A stretch of 64,000 bases of DNA from assembly GCA_026018925.1 (NCBI GenBank), contig JAKSZU010000002.1, positions 9,793,662 through 9,857,661 on the forward strand. Reading direction: 5' to 3'. The stretch comes from Tupaia tana. Its lineage: Eukaryota; Chordata; Mammalia; Scandentia; Tupaiidae. The position numbers were made by a program, and so were the translations under genes. Below, piece by piece: positions 20,254 through 31,512 of the stretch; positions within the stretch are counted from its first letter, which is position 1, and each line of letters opens with the position of its first letter. A model generated the notes under the pieces. It had not been told where the DNA came from and made no database searches. It saw only the letters and a program-made list of their open reading frames with translations.

Positions 20254-20573
20254 TCTCCTGTAGTGAAGGGTTTGTGTTTACCCATGGCTAGCAGTTGTTG
20301 GGCATAATATTGCAGGGTGTATAAAGTAGGTAGGTGCTAAGTGCTAAAAATAGATTTCTGTGGACTATATTTAAATCAGTCCAGTGGGTAAGAAATTGAG
20401 TCCGTGCCAGTGGGCTGGCGCTAACCTGTCCTTGCCTTCTTGAAGACATAAACAGCATGGCCACTGTAGGCCAATACCCAGGGGTCATCTCTGGTAGGGA
20501 AAGAGGAGGGTTCCTAATTAGCAAAGAACTCAGTAGCTAAAAGAGTGTTCTGTGATTCTGGAGTTCTTAAGTT
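20254..20573. other. No gene seen
   Basis: Unassigned sequence left of a retroposed copy. Confidence 0.35.
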
Positions 20574-20590
20574 ACAAGATGGCAGTGAGT

Positions 20591-21043
20591 ATAGAAAAGA
20601 GTAATTAGGGACCAGCAATTAGCGTAGTGGCTATGTCACTGGACTCCCATGTAGTCAACCGCGGTTCAAGTCCCAGACCCGGTGGCTTAAACTCACGCCT
20701 GGTGTGTGTGCATGCATGCCCAGGATCCCGAGAGGAGAATGGAGGAGAAGGGATTACGATGTGGCCATCCCCCCTGGGGGGTGATTTCTCGCTTTCTGTC
20801 TCTCTGTCTTTATCTTTCTGGCGAGCGCACACGCCCTATAGCAAAAACCTCTCCAAAAAAAAATAGGCCTAGGTGCTCATACCTACTCCTAGTGGGCCCA
20901 TCATATCTCTTACAATTTGCAGAATAAATGATAAACTTTTTTTGTATCTATGGTGTTTTTCCTCTCAGACATTGCCACATGAAACTCTCAAAATGTTATC
21001 AAAATAAAATACTTAAGAATAAAATCAAACAAACAAACAAAAA
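20591..21043 (+). pseudogene. Retroposed mRNA 3'-end copy, split by a SINE
   Basis: A 17-base duplication ACAAGATGGCRGTGAGT (20574-20590 and 21044-21060, one mismatch) bounds a segment ending in AATAAAATACTTAAGAATAAAATC and a (CAAA)n tail. Without the SINE at 20608-20866 about 190 bases remain. It looks like a 5'-truncated retrocopy of a polyadenylated transcript. Parent gene not recognised. Confidence 0.7.
20608..20866 (+). repeat. tRNA-derived SINE, family A
   Basis: Head GGACCAGCAATTAGCGTAGTGG with B box GGTTCAAGTCC, full body and A tail. Nested in the retrocopy, so younger than it. Confidence 0.9.
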
Positions 21044-21060
21044 ACAAGATGGCGGTGAGT

Positions 21061-21459
21061 TGAGGTCTTAGAAACCAGGTGAACTCTCACCCTGCAGTCC
21101 ACACTGAGTCAACCTGGCCAGAGAACCAACGGCAACAGTGACAAAAACAGCTGACTCATCTCAGCTGCCACCCCTGTCCTGGCTCTTCCCTGGCAGAATC
21201 CCGGAAGGTCCAAGTGCTTGTCCTGGCTGGTGCATGCACTGTAGCCACTGGGTGTTTGCTTAACAGTGTTTACCTCTTTTTTCCTGATTAAAAATATGAA
21301 TTTTTTAAATGGAGAACCTGGAAAATAGAAAACTACAAAGAGATTAAAAAGTGACCAATACCTGAGAAAACTACTAAGATTTGTATGTACTTCCTTTTAG
21401 ATTTTTAAAGGAATATTTATGCAATTTAACACCATTAGTTTTTTTTTATTTTTTAAATT
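21061..21459. other. No gene seen
   Basis: Unassigned; AT-rich right half. Confidence 0.35.
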
Positions 21460-21708
21460 TTCTTTTCTTTTCTTTTTGGAGAGATTTTTGCTAGAGGGTG
21501 TGTGTGCTTGCCAGAAAGAGAGAGAGAGAGAGACAGAGAGACAGAAAGCGAGAAATCACCCCCCAGGAGGATGGCCATGCCACAGTCCCCTCTCCTCCAT
21601 TCTCTTTGGGATCTTGGGCAGAAACACACACGTGCCTGTCATGAGTTTAAGACACTGGGTCGGGGACTCAAGCAACATAGCCATTATGCCATCTGCTGAT
21701 CCCTTTTA
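21460..21708 (-). repeat. Family A SINE with shortened head
   Basis: GGAGAGATTTTTGCTAGAGGGTG, body, then the head lacks the segment between the B-box side (GGGGACTCAAG) and CAACATAGCCATTATGCC, an internal deletion. Confidence 0.8.
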
Positions 21709-21715
21709 ATTTTCT

Positions 21716-21945
21716 TTACAGCATGTGAACTCGCCTGGGATAGAGAGAGATTGAGATAGATAGAGAGAGAGAAGGAAATTACTCCTGGGAGGATGACCAA
21801 GCTGCAATCCCTTCTCCATTCTCCTCTTAGGGATTTTGGGCATGTATGCACCAGTATGTTTTTTCAATCTGCTGAGTCTGGGACTCGAACCATGCATTAG
21901 CCATGTGGAATCCAGCTGCCTTGACCACCATGCTACCTGGCTAGT
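21716..21945 (-). repeat. tRNA-derived SINE, family A/C type, diverged
   Basis: GCATGTGAACTCGCC, a GATAGATAGAGAGAG tract, AATCCCTTCTCCATTCTCCTC, and head GGGACTCGAACCATGC...CCATGCTACCTGGC. Confidence 0.7.
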
Positions 21946-22479
21946 TCAATCATCACTGTTTTGTATTCAGCTTTTAGCACTTAAATTACTCACATGCTTT
22001 TCCCGTGTTATTAAATGTGTTGTAAAAGCATAATTTTAAATACATGCATGGAAGTGCTCTCTGTGGTGGTAGCATATTGTGTCCAGCCGTTGGCTATTCA
22101 GGTAGATTCCCTCCGTGACCGACGCTGTGGTCTCCGTGCCCGCTCCCACCGACTCCCTTGGGGTTCCTCCCAGCAAGGTGGGGAAGGGCTCTCTCTCCTG
22201 GCCAGTGTGCGTCCTTCCAGGCCTCCAAGTAGATGAAGGTACTTTCTTGGTCTTTTTCTGCCTCTCATGTCTTATAACATGTCATTAAGCACATTCTACC
22301 AAGAGCGTGCAAACCCTCTCTGAGAAATGGTGAGACTTCCAAACCATACAACCAAACTGGTTCAGAAAAAGAGAGCAGAGCTGGGCTGACTGGAAGTTGG
22401 TGCGACTGATGATCAAAGCATCATCTCAAGGACGCTGATGAAAGTGTGGTATGTTCAGCATGAACTCGTGTCAAAGCCC
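21946..22479. other. No gene seen
   Basis: Unassigned sequence leading into an L1 3' end. Confidence 0.35.
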
Positions 22480-23071
22480 ATAACAGGCACTTCACACTGG
22501 TAAGGTGGCTATTACCAAACAAGAAGATAACAAATGTTGATGCAGATGCGGAGAAATTGGAACCCTCATGGGTTCTGGTGGCCAGTGGGAATGTAAAATG
22601 GTGTAGTCACTATATCAGGTAGCATGGCAGTTCCCCAAAAAGTCACACATAGAATCACCATATGCACCAGCAATGCCACTCTCTAGGAATATGCCCGAAA
22701 AAACTGAAAGCAAGCACTTGAACAAATACTTAAACAGTGTTCATAGCAGTATTAGTCACAGTAGACAAAGGGTGGAAGCAACCAAATATCAAACCAAATG
22801 GATAAACCAAATGTGGTATATCCATACAATGGAATATTACTCAGCCTTAAAAAGGAATGAAATTCTGACATATGCTACAGTATAGATGGACCTTGAAGAC
22901 CTTCTGCTAAGTGAAATAAGCCAGTCATAAACAGACTTAGTGTGTGATTCCAGCTATGTAAGTTACCTGGAGTGGTCCGAGTCATAAAGACAGGAAGTGG
23001 AATGGTGGTTGTCAGGGGATGCAAGGAGGGTATGAGAAGTTAGTGTTTGATGGGTACCAAGTTTCCATTTT

Positions 23072-23343
23072 TCTTTTTCTTTTCTTTTTTTTTTTCTTTT
23101 GAGAGGTTTTTGCTATAGGGTGTGTACACTTGCCAGAAAGACAGAAAGAGACAGAAAGTGAGAAATCACCCCTCAGGGGGGATGGTCATGCCGCAATCCC
23201 TTCTCCTCCATTCTCCTCTTGGGATCTTGGGCACATACGCACATGCACCTGGCATGAGTTTAAGCCACTGGGTCTGGGACTCGAACCACGGTCGACTACA
23301 TGGTAGTCCAGCGACATAGCCATTACACCAACTGCTGGTCCCT
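23072..23343 (-). repeat. Family A SINE nested in L1
   Basis: Full-length reverse copy. Perfect 14-base duplication CAAGTTTCCATTTT at 23058-23071 and 23344-23357. Confidence 0.9.
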
Positions 23344-23377
23344 CAAGTTTCCATTTTCCAAAATGAGAGAGAGTTCT

Positions 23378-23722
23378 GGTGATGGATGGTGGTGACAATG
23401 GTGGTGGCGATGGTGGTGATGGATCGTGGTGACAATGGTAGTGGCGATGGTGGTGATGGATGGTGACAGTGGTGGCGATGGTGGTGATGGATCATTGTGA
23501 CAATGGTAGTGGCGATGGTGGTGATGGATGGTGGTGACAGTGGTGGCGATGGTGGTGATGGATCATGGTGACAATGGTAGTGGCGATGGTGGTGATGGAT
23601 GGTGGTGACAGTGGTGGCGATGGTGGTGATGGATCGTGGTGACAATGGTAGTGGTGATGGTGGTGATGGATGGTGGTGACAGTGGTGGTGACGATGGTGG
23701 TGATGGATGGTGGCAATGGTTG
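23378..23722 (+). repeat. GGTGATGGATGGTGGTGAC minisatellite with higher-order period
   Basis: Two alternating units, about 34 bases (GGTGATGGATGGTGGTGACA...) and about 37 bases (GGTGATGGATCGTGGTGACA...), form a roughly 71-base higher-order repeat of four to five copies. The array lies in the L1 3' region, where old L1s carry a short GATGGTGGTGATGG tract. The reverse-strand His/Pro/Thr/Ser frames here are artefacts. Confidence 0.85.
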
Positions 23723-23789
23723 CACAACATGGATGTACTTAATGCCACTGAATTGTGCACTTAAAAGTGGTTACAATGGTAAATTATGC

Positions 23790-24056
23790 ATTTTTTCTTT
23801 CCTTTCTTTTAGTTGCTAGAGGGTACATGTGCTCACCAGAGAGAGAGAGAGAGACAAAGAGAGAGGGAGAAGGCAGCCCCAGTGGGCTGTGGTCACTGGG
23901 CAATTCCTTTGCCTCCATCTCTCCATGCTGTTGGGATTTGGGGCAAACATGCACATGCATCCAGTGGGTTTTTCAAGCCACCAGGGCCAGGATTAGAACC
24001 ACAATCAGCCATGTGGGATCCAGCTTTTCTTAACCACCAGGCTCTGGGGTCAGCCC
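23790..24056 (-). repeat. Family C SINE nested in L1
   Basis: TTTTAGTTGCTAGAGGGTACATGTGCTC, a GAGAGAGAGAC tract, CCTCCATCTCTCC, and reversed head to CCAGGCTCTGGGGTCAGCC. Confidence 0.8.
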
Positions 24057-24081
24057 TATATTACGTATAGTTTACTACACT

Positions 24082-24083
<2 letters not shown>

Positions 24084-24122
<39 letters not shown>
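24084..24122. repeat. (CA)n microsatellite
   Basis: About 20 AC units directly after the L1 end, probably grown from its A-rich tail. Confidence 0.9.
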
Positions 24123-24123
<1 letters not shown>

Positions 24124-24939
24124 GCACAGCAGCAGGGGTGGAGGCAGAGGCTGGAATCCAGAAGAATGATAGACTTAAAAAAAAATAGTCTTGTTTTCCT
24201 GCAAAGCCCAGCAGGACTTACGTCTGCCTTGCTCATTACACCCTCCACAGCTAGGTGTCAGTGCCTGGCAGCAGAAGGTGCTCAAGGCCTTGGGATGAGT
24301 GGGTTAAGGTATGAGGATGTGCACGAGCACAGGTCAGGGCGAGCCCGCAGTGCCATTATTCAGATGCTTATCGTTCCCCGTTCTTCACGCTCCGGGGTGA
24401 TGCGAGAGCTCGGGCTCTGCAAACACGTCTGCTCGTCTGCTCTGCTACTGGCTTCCTCTGAGGCTCTGCTAACTGGGGGCTCGGGAGGGAAATCTGGAGG
24501 GCTCGGGAGAGAGAGGACACCTTCCTGTTTGCAGTAGAACAATCACCTTAACGGTCTTCCTCGAGTGCCCTCCCCGGCCAAGCTTCTCGCCCCGGCACAG
24601 CCAATTCCATCTTTAGCAGCAGAGTCTACTTTGCAACTGTCGGCACGTGCAGTACCACTGCCCAAGCCCCTTCTCAGAGCTGGATCCCAGCACCGTGGGA
24701 CCCCTCCTCTAAACTCTTAAATTCTAATAATCCCAACCCTTGCTTCTGCGTCCTCTGCTTCCTGCGGTGCCACCTTTGGGCGGCTTTAGTTTTTGTCTTG
24801 TTCCTTCAGTTTAGCTCACGACCTTCACACGAATGACAGTTCTTCCTGCGAAGTTCTTTCTGCTCACAGAGCCGATGTGGGCCTGCCTCCTGAACAGAGG
24901 CTGATGACACAACCACAGGTACAGGTCCGGGTCAGGGCG
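24123..24939. other. No gene seen
   Basis: Includes a + frame at 24166-24537 (123 codons) without recognised features. No named repeat. Confidence 0.4.
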
Positions 24940-25284
24940 TGCTGTGGTTTGAATGTCCCCTACAATCCATGTGTGGAGATTTGGTTGCGGCAGGTATAAG
25001 AGGTGTTCAAAAGTGAGCCTTTGGGAGGAGACCGGGAGTGAGGGCATTAGGGCAGAGCCCACCTGCTTGACTCCTGGGGGTTTATAAGGAGAGGGAATAG
25101 ACAGGGACACATGGCCACAGATGCCACCCTCCTGCCTGTCACCACGCTGTGATGCAGCCAGAAGACCCTCACTGGGTGCAGCCCTGGGACCTTGGACCTA
25201 CAGACTGTGAACTGCATGAACCTCTATCTCTAAAAGTGACCCAGATGCGGGTACTTTCTATCGTTAGCAACAGAAAAGAGTAGG
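24940..25284 (+). mobile_element. Fossil solo LTR, ERVL-MaLR (MST-like)
   Basis: Starts TGCTGTGGTTTGAATGTCCCC, with GAGCCTTTGGGAGGAGACCG, CAGAGCCCACCTG and CTGTGAACTGCATGAACCTC in family order. No internal region. Broken, ancient, no SINE inside. Confidence 0.75.
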
Positions 25285-25767
25285 AAAGAAGAAGGGCGCG
25301 GAGAGCCTGGGAGCGAGGGCGCTGTGTCTGATGGAGAGGCCCAGCCCCTGCCTGTAACCCTCAGCTCTGCTCACTCACAGCCCTACCCCCCTCGGCTGCT
25401 TCCTGCAGCTCCTGCCGAGACCAGCTTCCTCGGGGCCGGCATGGAAGTCTGTACACTGACTGTCCCTCCCTTGGCACCAGACTCGAATATTACGGGACCA
25501 GGGCCAGGCAGGGAGTGCAGAAGACACGGCCCAGGGCTATCATCAGGGAGCTTGGGGCTGTAGGTAACTGAGAAGTAAGTTCTTTACAAGGGCAGCCAGC
25601 CTCCCCCACCCCACGGTGGCCATGAGAGAACGCAGACCTAGGGCATGACCTTATTTAATAACATGAGAAGGCAGAAAGCTGGTTTTCATGCAAAACAAGC
25701 CCATTCTTAAAAATATTTTTTGTTGTTTTTTACCAATTAATTATAAATATATATTTTTAAATCCTCA
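25285..25767. other. No gene seen
   Basis: GC-rich left half, AT-rich right half. No features recognised. Confidence 0.35.
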
Positions 25768-26046
25768 AAAAAAATTTTTTTGTTATTGCCAGAGGCTATG
25801 TGCACTTATCAGAGAGACAGAGAAAGAGAGAGAGGGAGAAAGCGTTCCTCAAATGGAGCTTGGTCATGCTGCAACAACCTCTTCCATTTCTCCACCCTGC
25901 CCGGATTTTGTGCACACACTCAGACTCACACGCACACACACACAACACACACACACTGTGATTTTCAGGCCTCCGGGGCCAGGATTTTAACCATGGTCTA
26001 CCACGTGGCATCTGACTCCTGTAACCACTGGGCCATGGAGCTGGCC
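25768..26046 (-). repeat. Family C SINE
   Basis: TTTTTTTGTTATTGCCAGAGGCTATG, CTTCCATTTCTCCACC, a CA-rich stretch, and reversed head to CCACTGGGCCATGGAGCTGGCCC. Confidence 0.85.
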
Positions 26047-26829
26047 CCAGAATAAGCTAACACTTAAATCTTGGTAACTACTGTTACATAAAAATACTTA
26101 GCCCAAGTGGCTGCCAGGCTGTGACATCTGCTCTGGAAAGCCAGCCAGCCCTCCTTCACCCCATCAGAAGGTCCCTAATGGACTCGGGGACACTTTCAGC
26201 AGCATCTTTATTGAAGGTTACTGTGAGGGCATGAGCTCCATGGTGAGCTTTATCTCTTCTCCCAGGGAGCGGGAAGGAAGTCCTTACCACACCGTGGCTA
26301 GTCCTCGGCTAGTGGGTGTGCAGAGGGGCCGCACGGCCACTCCAGCTCCTCCTGGGATTTATGACTTTAAGTGTCTGACATGCAGAGTGTGGGATCCAGT
26401 TGCCATGTGACCCAAGCATCACTGAGCTTGGAAGAATCAGAACAGCATCGTCTCACACCTCTTTGGCCACATGTGGCCACTTCAGTAAGGGAAGGTGACC
26501 TTCAGCTTCTTAATCTTAAATAAGTGTTTGCTTAAAAACCAGCCAAAGCCTTCTCCTGGAAGCCTGCAGTTCCACAGAGCGTGAACTGGAGACACACCAG
26601 GCTAAAGAGCTTTCCGTGACCGTCGCTGCGTCAAATGGCCGTATGAGATGGCACGAGTGCTTCTTCCAGACGAATCTCCTCTTCAGCCAAAAGCCCCTGC
26701 TGCCCCCGTTCAGAGCACACTCGGCCGCACAGCCGACTCTGGGGTAGGAAGTGCCTGGCTCTGGGTGTGTCAGAAAGGCCTGTATCTTTCTAGACCTGGC
26801 GGGCACTTGGCATCAGCTCCTTTTTAAAA
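26047..26829. other. No gene seen
   Basis: About 0.8 kb of unassigned sequence; short frames only. Confidence 0.35.
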
Positions 26830-27310
26830 GACTGTTTTCTTATAGGAACTTCCAACACAGCGAAACGCTGAGAAAATCGTACAGGGAGTGCTGTGAGCTC
26901 ATTGCCCGCATCAGCGGCTGTCAGTGTTCGGTGGTGCATTTTCAGGACCTCCACTCCTGTTCTGCGTTGTTGTTTGTGTATCGCTTCTGAAGTTCTTTTT
27001 TTGGGGGGCGAGATTTTTGCTATAGGGTGCACGTGGTCTTGGAGAGACAGAGAGACAGAAAGCAAGAAATCACCCCCCGGGAGGGATGGCCACGCCCCAA
27101 TCCCTTCTCCATTCTCCTCTTGGGATCTTTGGGCATGCACGCACATGTGCCTGGCATGAGTTTTAAGTTGCTGGGTCCAGGACTTGAACCACGATCAACT
27201 ACGTGGGAGTCCAGTGACATAATCATTATGCCATCTGCTGGTCCCACTTCTGAACTATTTTAAGGAATATCCCAAATATTACGTCTTCCATAAATACGTA
27301 TGTGTGGACC
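26830..27310. mobile_element. Old L1M-type non-coding fragment, split by a SINE
   Basis: GGAACTTCCAACACAGCGAAACGCTG and, beyond the SINE, AGGAATATCCCAAATATTACG resemble the conserved old-L1 segment also seen near 57.1 kb. Very diverged; boundaries uncertain. Confidence 0.4.
26997..27246 (-). repeat. tRNA-derived SINE, family A
   Basis: GGGGGGCGAGATTTTTGCTATAGGGTGC, body, reversed head to CATCTGCTGGTCCC. Flanked by CTTCTGAA at about 26985 and 27248. Confidence 0.85.
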
Positions 27311-28085
27311 TTTGAAAGCTGTGCTTGAGCTAGGGTGAGCTCTTCTCTGTGCAGTAAAGCCATGTCCTTTGCTGAAGTGAATGTCTTTGGGCGCAGATAT
27401 TTCACATCATCAAGGAGGAAGGGATGCCCGGGCCCGCTGTATCAGATGCCAGCAGGTAACTAAGTGCCGTGGCCGCTCTTGTGGCCAGGTGGCCCTAAAT
27501 CTGGAGTTCAAGGCCCCAGCCTCCCCTCATTTGGAGAGGGCGAGGGGCTCCCGCTCGCAGACCACAATCACGCCTCCCTTGCCATTCCTGGCCCCACGTC
27601 ATCCAGCCCACACGGCGCTGCCCACAGCGGGTCAGAGGAGCTGGTTAGAAACACCAAACGTCCAAGTGGCCGGTCAGGAGCCAGCTAACAGTTCCTGCTG
27701 CTCTGACGCCACTCCGAGCACAGGGCTGCTGCTGACGCCCAGTGGACGGCACCGAGAGCCACTGTGAGCGTGACGTCAGCCGTGGGCTTCCCAGAGTCGC
27801 TATGGGGAACGGACTTCCGCTGTGACCTTTCTCAGACTGAACACTGTGAGATGCGAAAGGTTGTCGTGAACTCAAAAGACTTTTCTGACTTGGAGAGGAG
27901 GGAATGTGGCTCTCTGAGCCCCCCGGCTCCCAGAGGCAGCCCACTGCTCGGCCTGATGCCAGAGATCCTGGTTTCACAGACGCCTGAGAGAAGCTCAGTT
28001 CCTCACTCCCCTCCAGTGTGATCTTTCCAGAACTGCTAAAAAACCTGTGTGCAGCAGTTTGGAACTGCAAGGCGATCCTTTCTCT

Positions 28086-28086
<1 letters not shown>
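27311..28086. other. No gene seen
   Basis: GC-moderate, several short frames on both strands (27381-28070) with no recognised domain. Confidence 0.4.

Positions 28087-28120
<34 letters not shown>
28087..28120. repeat. Poly-T tract (about 33 T)
   Basis: A long T run followed by GTCTCCCAAGCTTACC. It may be the A tail of a minus-strand retroposed element, but no SINE body, AATAAA complement or target-site duplication was found. Confidence 0.7.
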
Positions 28121-29829
28121 TCTCCCAAGCTTACCTGATGGCAATGTCACCTCCAGGGTTTCCAGTCTCCTGGGAGGCTCACTCAGTGACGGACAGCATC
28201 ATGGTGATGGTCAGGTGCCTGACGTCTGGCCATTCAGTATTGGCTTCAGTGAGCCACCAATGCAGCTCGCGATGTCAAATGACCAGCAGGTGCAATGTTC
28301 CTGCCCAGCTGGGCAAGCCCCGGACCAGGTGGAACTCTCCCAGGCTGCAGAGCGGGAGCTTGGGGTGAGCTGAGAAAGGTACAGGAGCTCCAGGGAAGGA
28401 GACGTCCCGGGGAGACAGCCCGGAAGCAGACAGGCCAGCGGTCAGAGCACAGGAACTGCAGGAGGACGGAGGGAGACCAGACTGGAAGCAGGCCGGGACG
28501 CAGCTGGGCAGGGAGCGGCAGGGAGTGGAACGGAGGAGAGGAAGCGGAGTGTGGTTCCAGGGCTCTCTGGGCCCTGTCTCCGGCAGCACCACGCTCACCG
28601 TGAGGCTGTGCAGTGCGTTGGGAACTGCATTCTGACTGCGCCGGCCACCAGCTGTTTGCTCCGAGCAAGTGCCAGAACCGCCCATGACTCAGTTTCCCTA
28701 TGTACCCACCTGGGATGGATGTTTATGAGTGTGGACGTGAGGACTAAATGAGCTCCTCCACATGAGGTAGCAGCACTGCCTCAGCCTCAGATCTTATCAC
28801 TCCTAAACCCAGGGCCCCAGCGTGGGCGAGGAGGTTCTTTGGGAACTGGTTCAGAGCCATGCTTTTACTAAGGAGAGCCGGGCATCTAGGGGGGCTCCGA
28901 GCACTTAGGTCCTGAGCAGGTTGCGGGGCGGAACCCCAAGACTTGACTTTGTACGTATCTCCTCTTTCCTCCCTACCACGGCCTCCATCTTCCTGGGCGC
29001 CCTTGGTCTTCATGAATTGGGGCCATCCTGGACAGCATGCCTACTGACATCGGCAGCAATTTAACATGCGGAGGACAACGCCCGAGGCAGGTGCCACACT
29101 GTCACCCGAGGCCCTGAGCGTGGCAGAGCACCTGAGGAGCTACGCCCCAGCACAGTGGCTCTGAGGGCACCAGAACCGAGGAGGTCTGTGAGCTGCCGAG
29201 TTCAGACCTCAGGAAGCCACCTTTATGTCTGCGCCCTGGGCAGTTCCCACGCCTGCACCGCGGGGCCTGACAGCCATCTTGACCTGTGATGGAGGAGGAG
29301 GCAGCAGCAGTGCCCCACGGGCTCACCACCTGGCCCGCACGAGCTGGTCTGTCCAGTTACTTGTTTATTTATGAGCAAAGGGGGACACTTTGGCATTACC
29401 TCGAATCACTCAGAGTGAGAGAGCTTAGTTTCCACCTTGGTGTAAAGACCGGAGACTTTGTGAGAGAAGGAAAGAGGAGGTAAGTAGAAACCTTCCTTCT
29501 ATTTTTTTTTTTTCCTATTTGCTATCTTGCTGTTCTTGACTGTGGGAGTAATTCAGATTCAAGTATGCAGAAACCAGTTGGAAATGTTTTAGAAGGGCAG
29601 CCAAATAGGCATTTCTCTTCCAAGTAACAAGTTTGATCCCACTGTTGGATTTTTTTTTTTTTAAGTTTTGTTTATCTTCACTAATTATTTCACTTTGATT
29701 TTCATGCTCTCTCACTGAATAAACATTCCTAAATAGGTTAAAAGAACAGAGAGATGAAATCATCCAAAAACATTAGTCATAGAATGTGTACTAGTCAGAA
29801 GACTTTTGGGCTGTGGATGAAGTAGTTTT
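28121..29829. other. No gene seen
   Basis: About 1.7 kb; 28270-28690 is GC-rich with overlapping frames of 100-140 codons on both strands, typical of composition rather than coding. No conserved protein recognised. Confidence 0.4.
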
Positions 29830-29960
29830 GCTCTGGCCCCATCAAGTAGTTGTGTGATTACAGAAGCCATTCACCCTCGCTGGGCCGATTGCTTCCTTTA
29901 CCAAATTAAATAGGATGGCTCTCAGGTAGGCAATAATTGTTTTTTAGATGCTTACTTTAT
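29830..29960 (+). repeat. MIR SINE fragment
   Basis: AGTTGTGTGATTACAGAAGCCATTCACCCTCGCTGGGCC followed by TTGCTTCCTTTACCAAATTAAATAGG fits the diverged MIR core. Confidence 0.6.
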
Positions 29961-30164
29961 ATCTCCTTCCACTGGTTATGAGGCCTTGTGTTTCCTTTGG
30001 GGAACCACCCCTCTTCAGATAGGGCCTTAGCGAGAACATAGGAATTAGGGTCCCCCTAGGGCAGTGGGCGTAGGAAGGATACTTCTCATAGCCTGAAGGG
30101 ATCACAAAAACATTTCATATTTTAGAGTAAAAGTGACTTGCAAACTGAACTATTTCTTATCTTT

Positions 30165-30600
30165 TGTATTAGTCAGCAATTGCTGCATAACAAATTACTA
30201 TAACCTTAGCAGCTTAAAACAACACACACCTATTATCTCACCGACTGTGGACCAGAAGTCTAGGCATGGTTCTGCTGGGTTCTCAGCTTGGGCCTCACCA
30301 ACCTGCAGTCAAGGTGTTTACTGGCTGCAGTATCATCAGAGGCTTGACTGGGCTGGACCTGCACTCAGGATTCGCAGGTTGTTGGCAGAATTTCGTCACT
30401 TGTTGCAGGGCTGAGGTTTTGGTTGCTGTTTTCAGCAGCTAGAGGTCACTCACAGTTCTTGCCACGTGGGCTTTTCCACATATGGTGTGGCAACTCTTTC
30501 AAGGCCAGGAAGGGCGTGTCCAGTATTTGCTCTCAGCTTAATACTGTGTCTAGAAGGGCTTTCTCCCAGGACAAGCTGTAACTCAGGAACATAGCAAGTA
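30165..30600 (+). mobile_element. Fossil LTR, MLT1-like (ERVL-MaLR)
   Basis: Begins TGTATTAGTCAGCAATTGCTGCATAACAAATTAC then AGCAGCTTAAAACAAC, the MLT1-type start, followed by a diverged body. The 3' limit is uncertain. Broken, with no internal region identified. Confidence 0.7.
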
Positions 30601-30835
30601 GGTGACCGTGGGCGTGTGACCGAGTCCTGTGTCTTCGATTTTATCTATTAGTGAGGCACCCTTCCAAAGACTGCATTTGTCAACAGGGGTCTCTGATTCC
30701 CAGGTCACTGAAGAGGTGCTTATATGAGGAGCCTCTAAAAAGCATATTCTAAAAAAACTATGCATAGATTTCAATTTTTTGCACCAAAATAAACTCATAC
30801 TTTAATTTCGTTTTTTTCCACCAATGTTTTTTAAA

Positions 30836-31062
30836 GACAATTTTTGCTATAGGGCTCACTGGAAAGACAGAGAGAGAGACAAAGAGACAGAAAGTGAGAA
30901 ATCACCCCTTGGGGGGATGACCATGCTGCAATCCCTTCTCCTCCATTTTCCTTTTGGGATCTTTAGTGCCCAGGGTGAGTTTAAGCCACTGTCTGGGACT
31001 CGAACCATGGTCAACTATGTGGGAGTCCAGTGATGTAACCATTATGTCATCTGCTGGCCCCA
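30836..31062 (-). repeat. Family A SINE, slightly shortened
   Basis: GACAATTTTTGCTATAGGGC, CAATCCCTTCTCCTCCATTTTCC, reversed head to CATTATGTCATCTGCTGGCCCC. Confidence 0.85.
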
Positions 31063-31084
31063 CTACCAACTTTTTAACAAAATA

Positions 31085-31273
31085 ATTATTTATTTACTTT
31101 TATTAGCTATTATTATTATTTTTAAGATTTGCTATAGGGTACCTGTCCTCACCAGAGAGAGACAGAGAGAGTGAGTGAGGGAAAGTAAGAAAGCAAGACA
31201 CCAGGTCCAGGATTTGAACTGCTGTCGGCCAGGAAGGAGGCAGTATCTTAACCACCACGACACCTGCTGGCCC
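31085..31273 (-). repeat. Family B SINE
   Basis: AT-rich tail, TTGCTATAGGGTACCTGTCC, GACACCAGGTCCAGGATTTGAACTGC, head to CACCTGCTGGCCC. Confidence 0.75.
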
Positions 31274-31274
31274 T

Positions 31275-31512
31275 TCCACCAGCTTCTAAAAAATTATTGA
31301 CTTCTCCCATGAGTGTGACACAGAGAGAAAGAAAGAGAGACAGCACCCCCGATAGGCTGTCGATGCCACAATCCACCTCCAACTTCAGCCCCAGGTCACG
31401 GGCACTGACATGCCTGGTGTACTCAGGGAGGACTCCGGACCTCAACCCAGAACCTTTCCATGTGGCCAATCTTGCAGATTGTCAAGTGGACTATTGTGCC
31501 CCCATCCGGCCC
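31275..31512 (-). repeat. SINE, family D
   Basis: CTTCTCCCATGAGTGTGAC, GACAGCACCCCCGATAGGC, CAACTTCAGCCCCAGGTCACGGGC, then a diverged head. Third of three adjacent SINEs (30836-31512). Confidence 0.75.

Larger units (their letters stand above)
22480..24085 (+). mobile_element. Old L1 (L1M-type) 3' end, twice interrupted by SINEs
   Basis: Conserved L1 3'-end text runs from GGTAAGGTGGCTATTACC through GTGGTATATCCATACAATGG and GGAATATTACTCAGCC; the frame at 22673-22885 includes WYIHTMEYYSALKRNEI, an L1 ORF2 C-terminal motif. It resumes after each insert: ATGGTTGCACAACATGG..CACTGAATTGTGCACTTAAAA near 23716-23765 and TTACGTATAGTTTACTACAC near 24060-24082. 5'-truncated. Confidence 0.85.

Noticed and set aside
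23378-23722. CRISPR-like repeat array
   Set aside because: Units are contiguous, variable and spacer-free in a mammalian L1; it is a minisatellite.
23343-23760. Minus-strand His/Pro/Ser/Thr-rich frames
   Set aside because: Translation of the GGTGATGGATGG minisatellite, not a protein.
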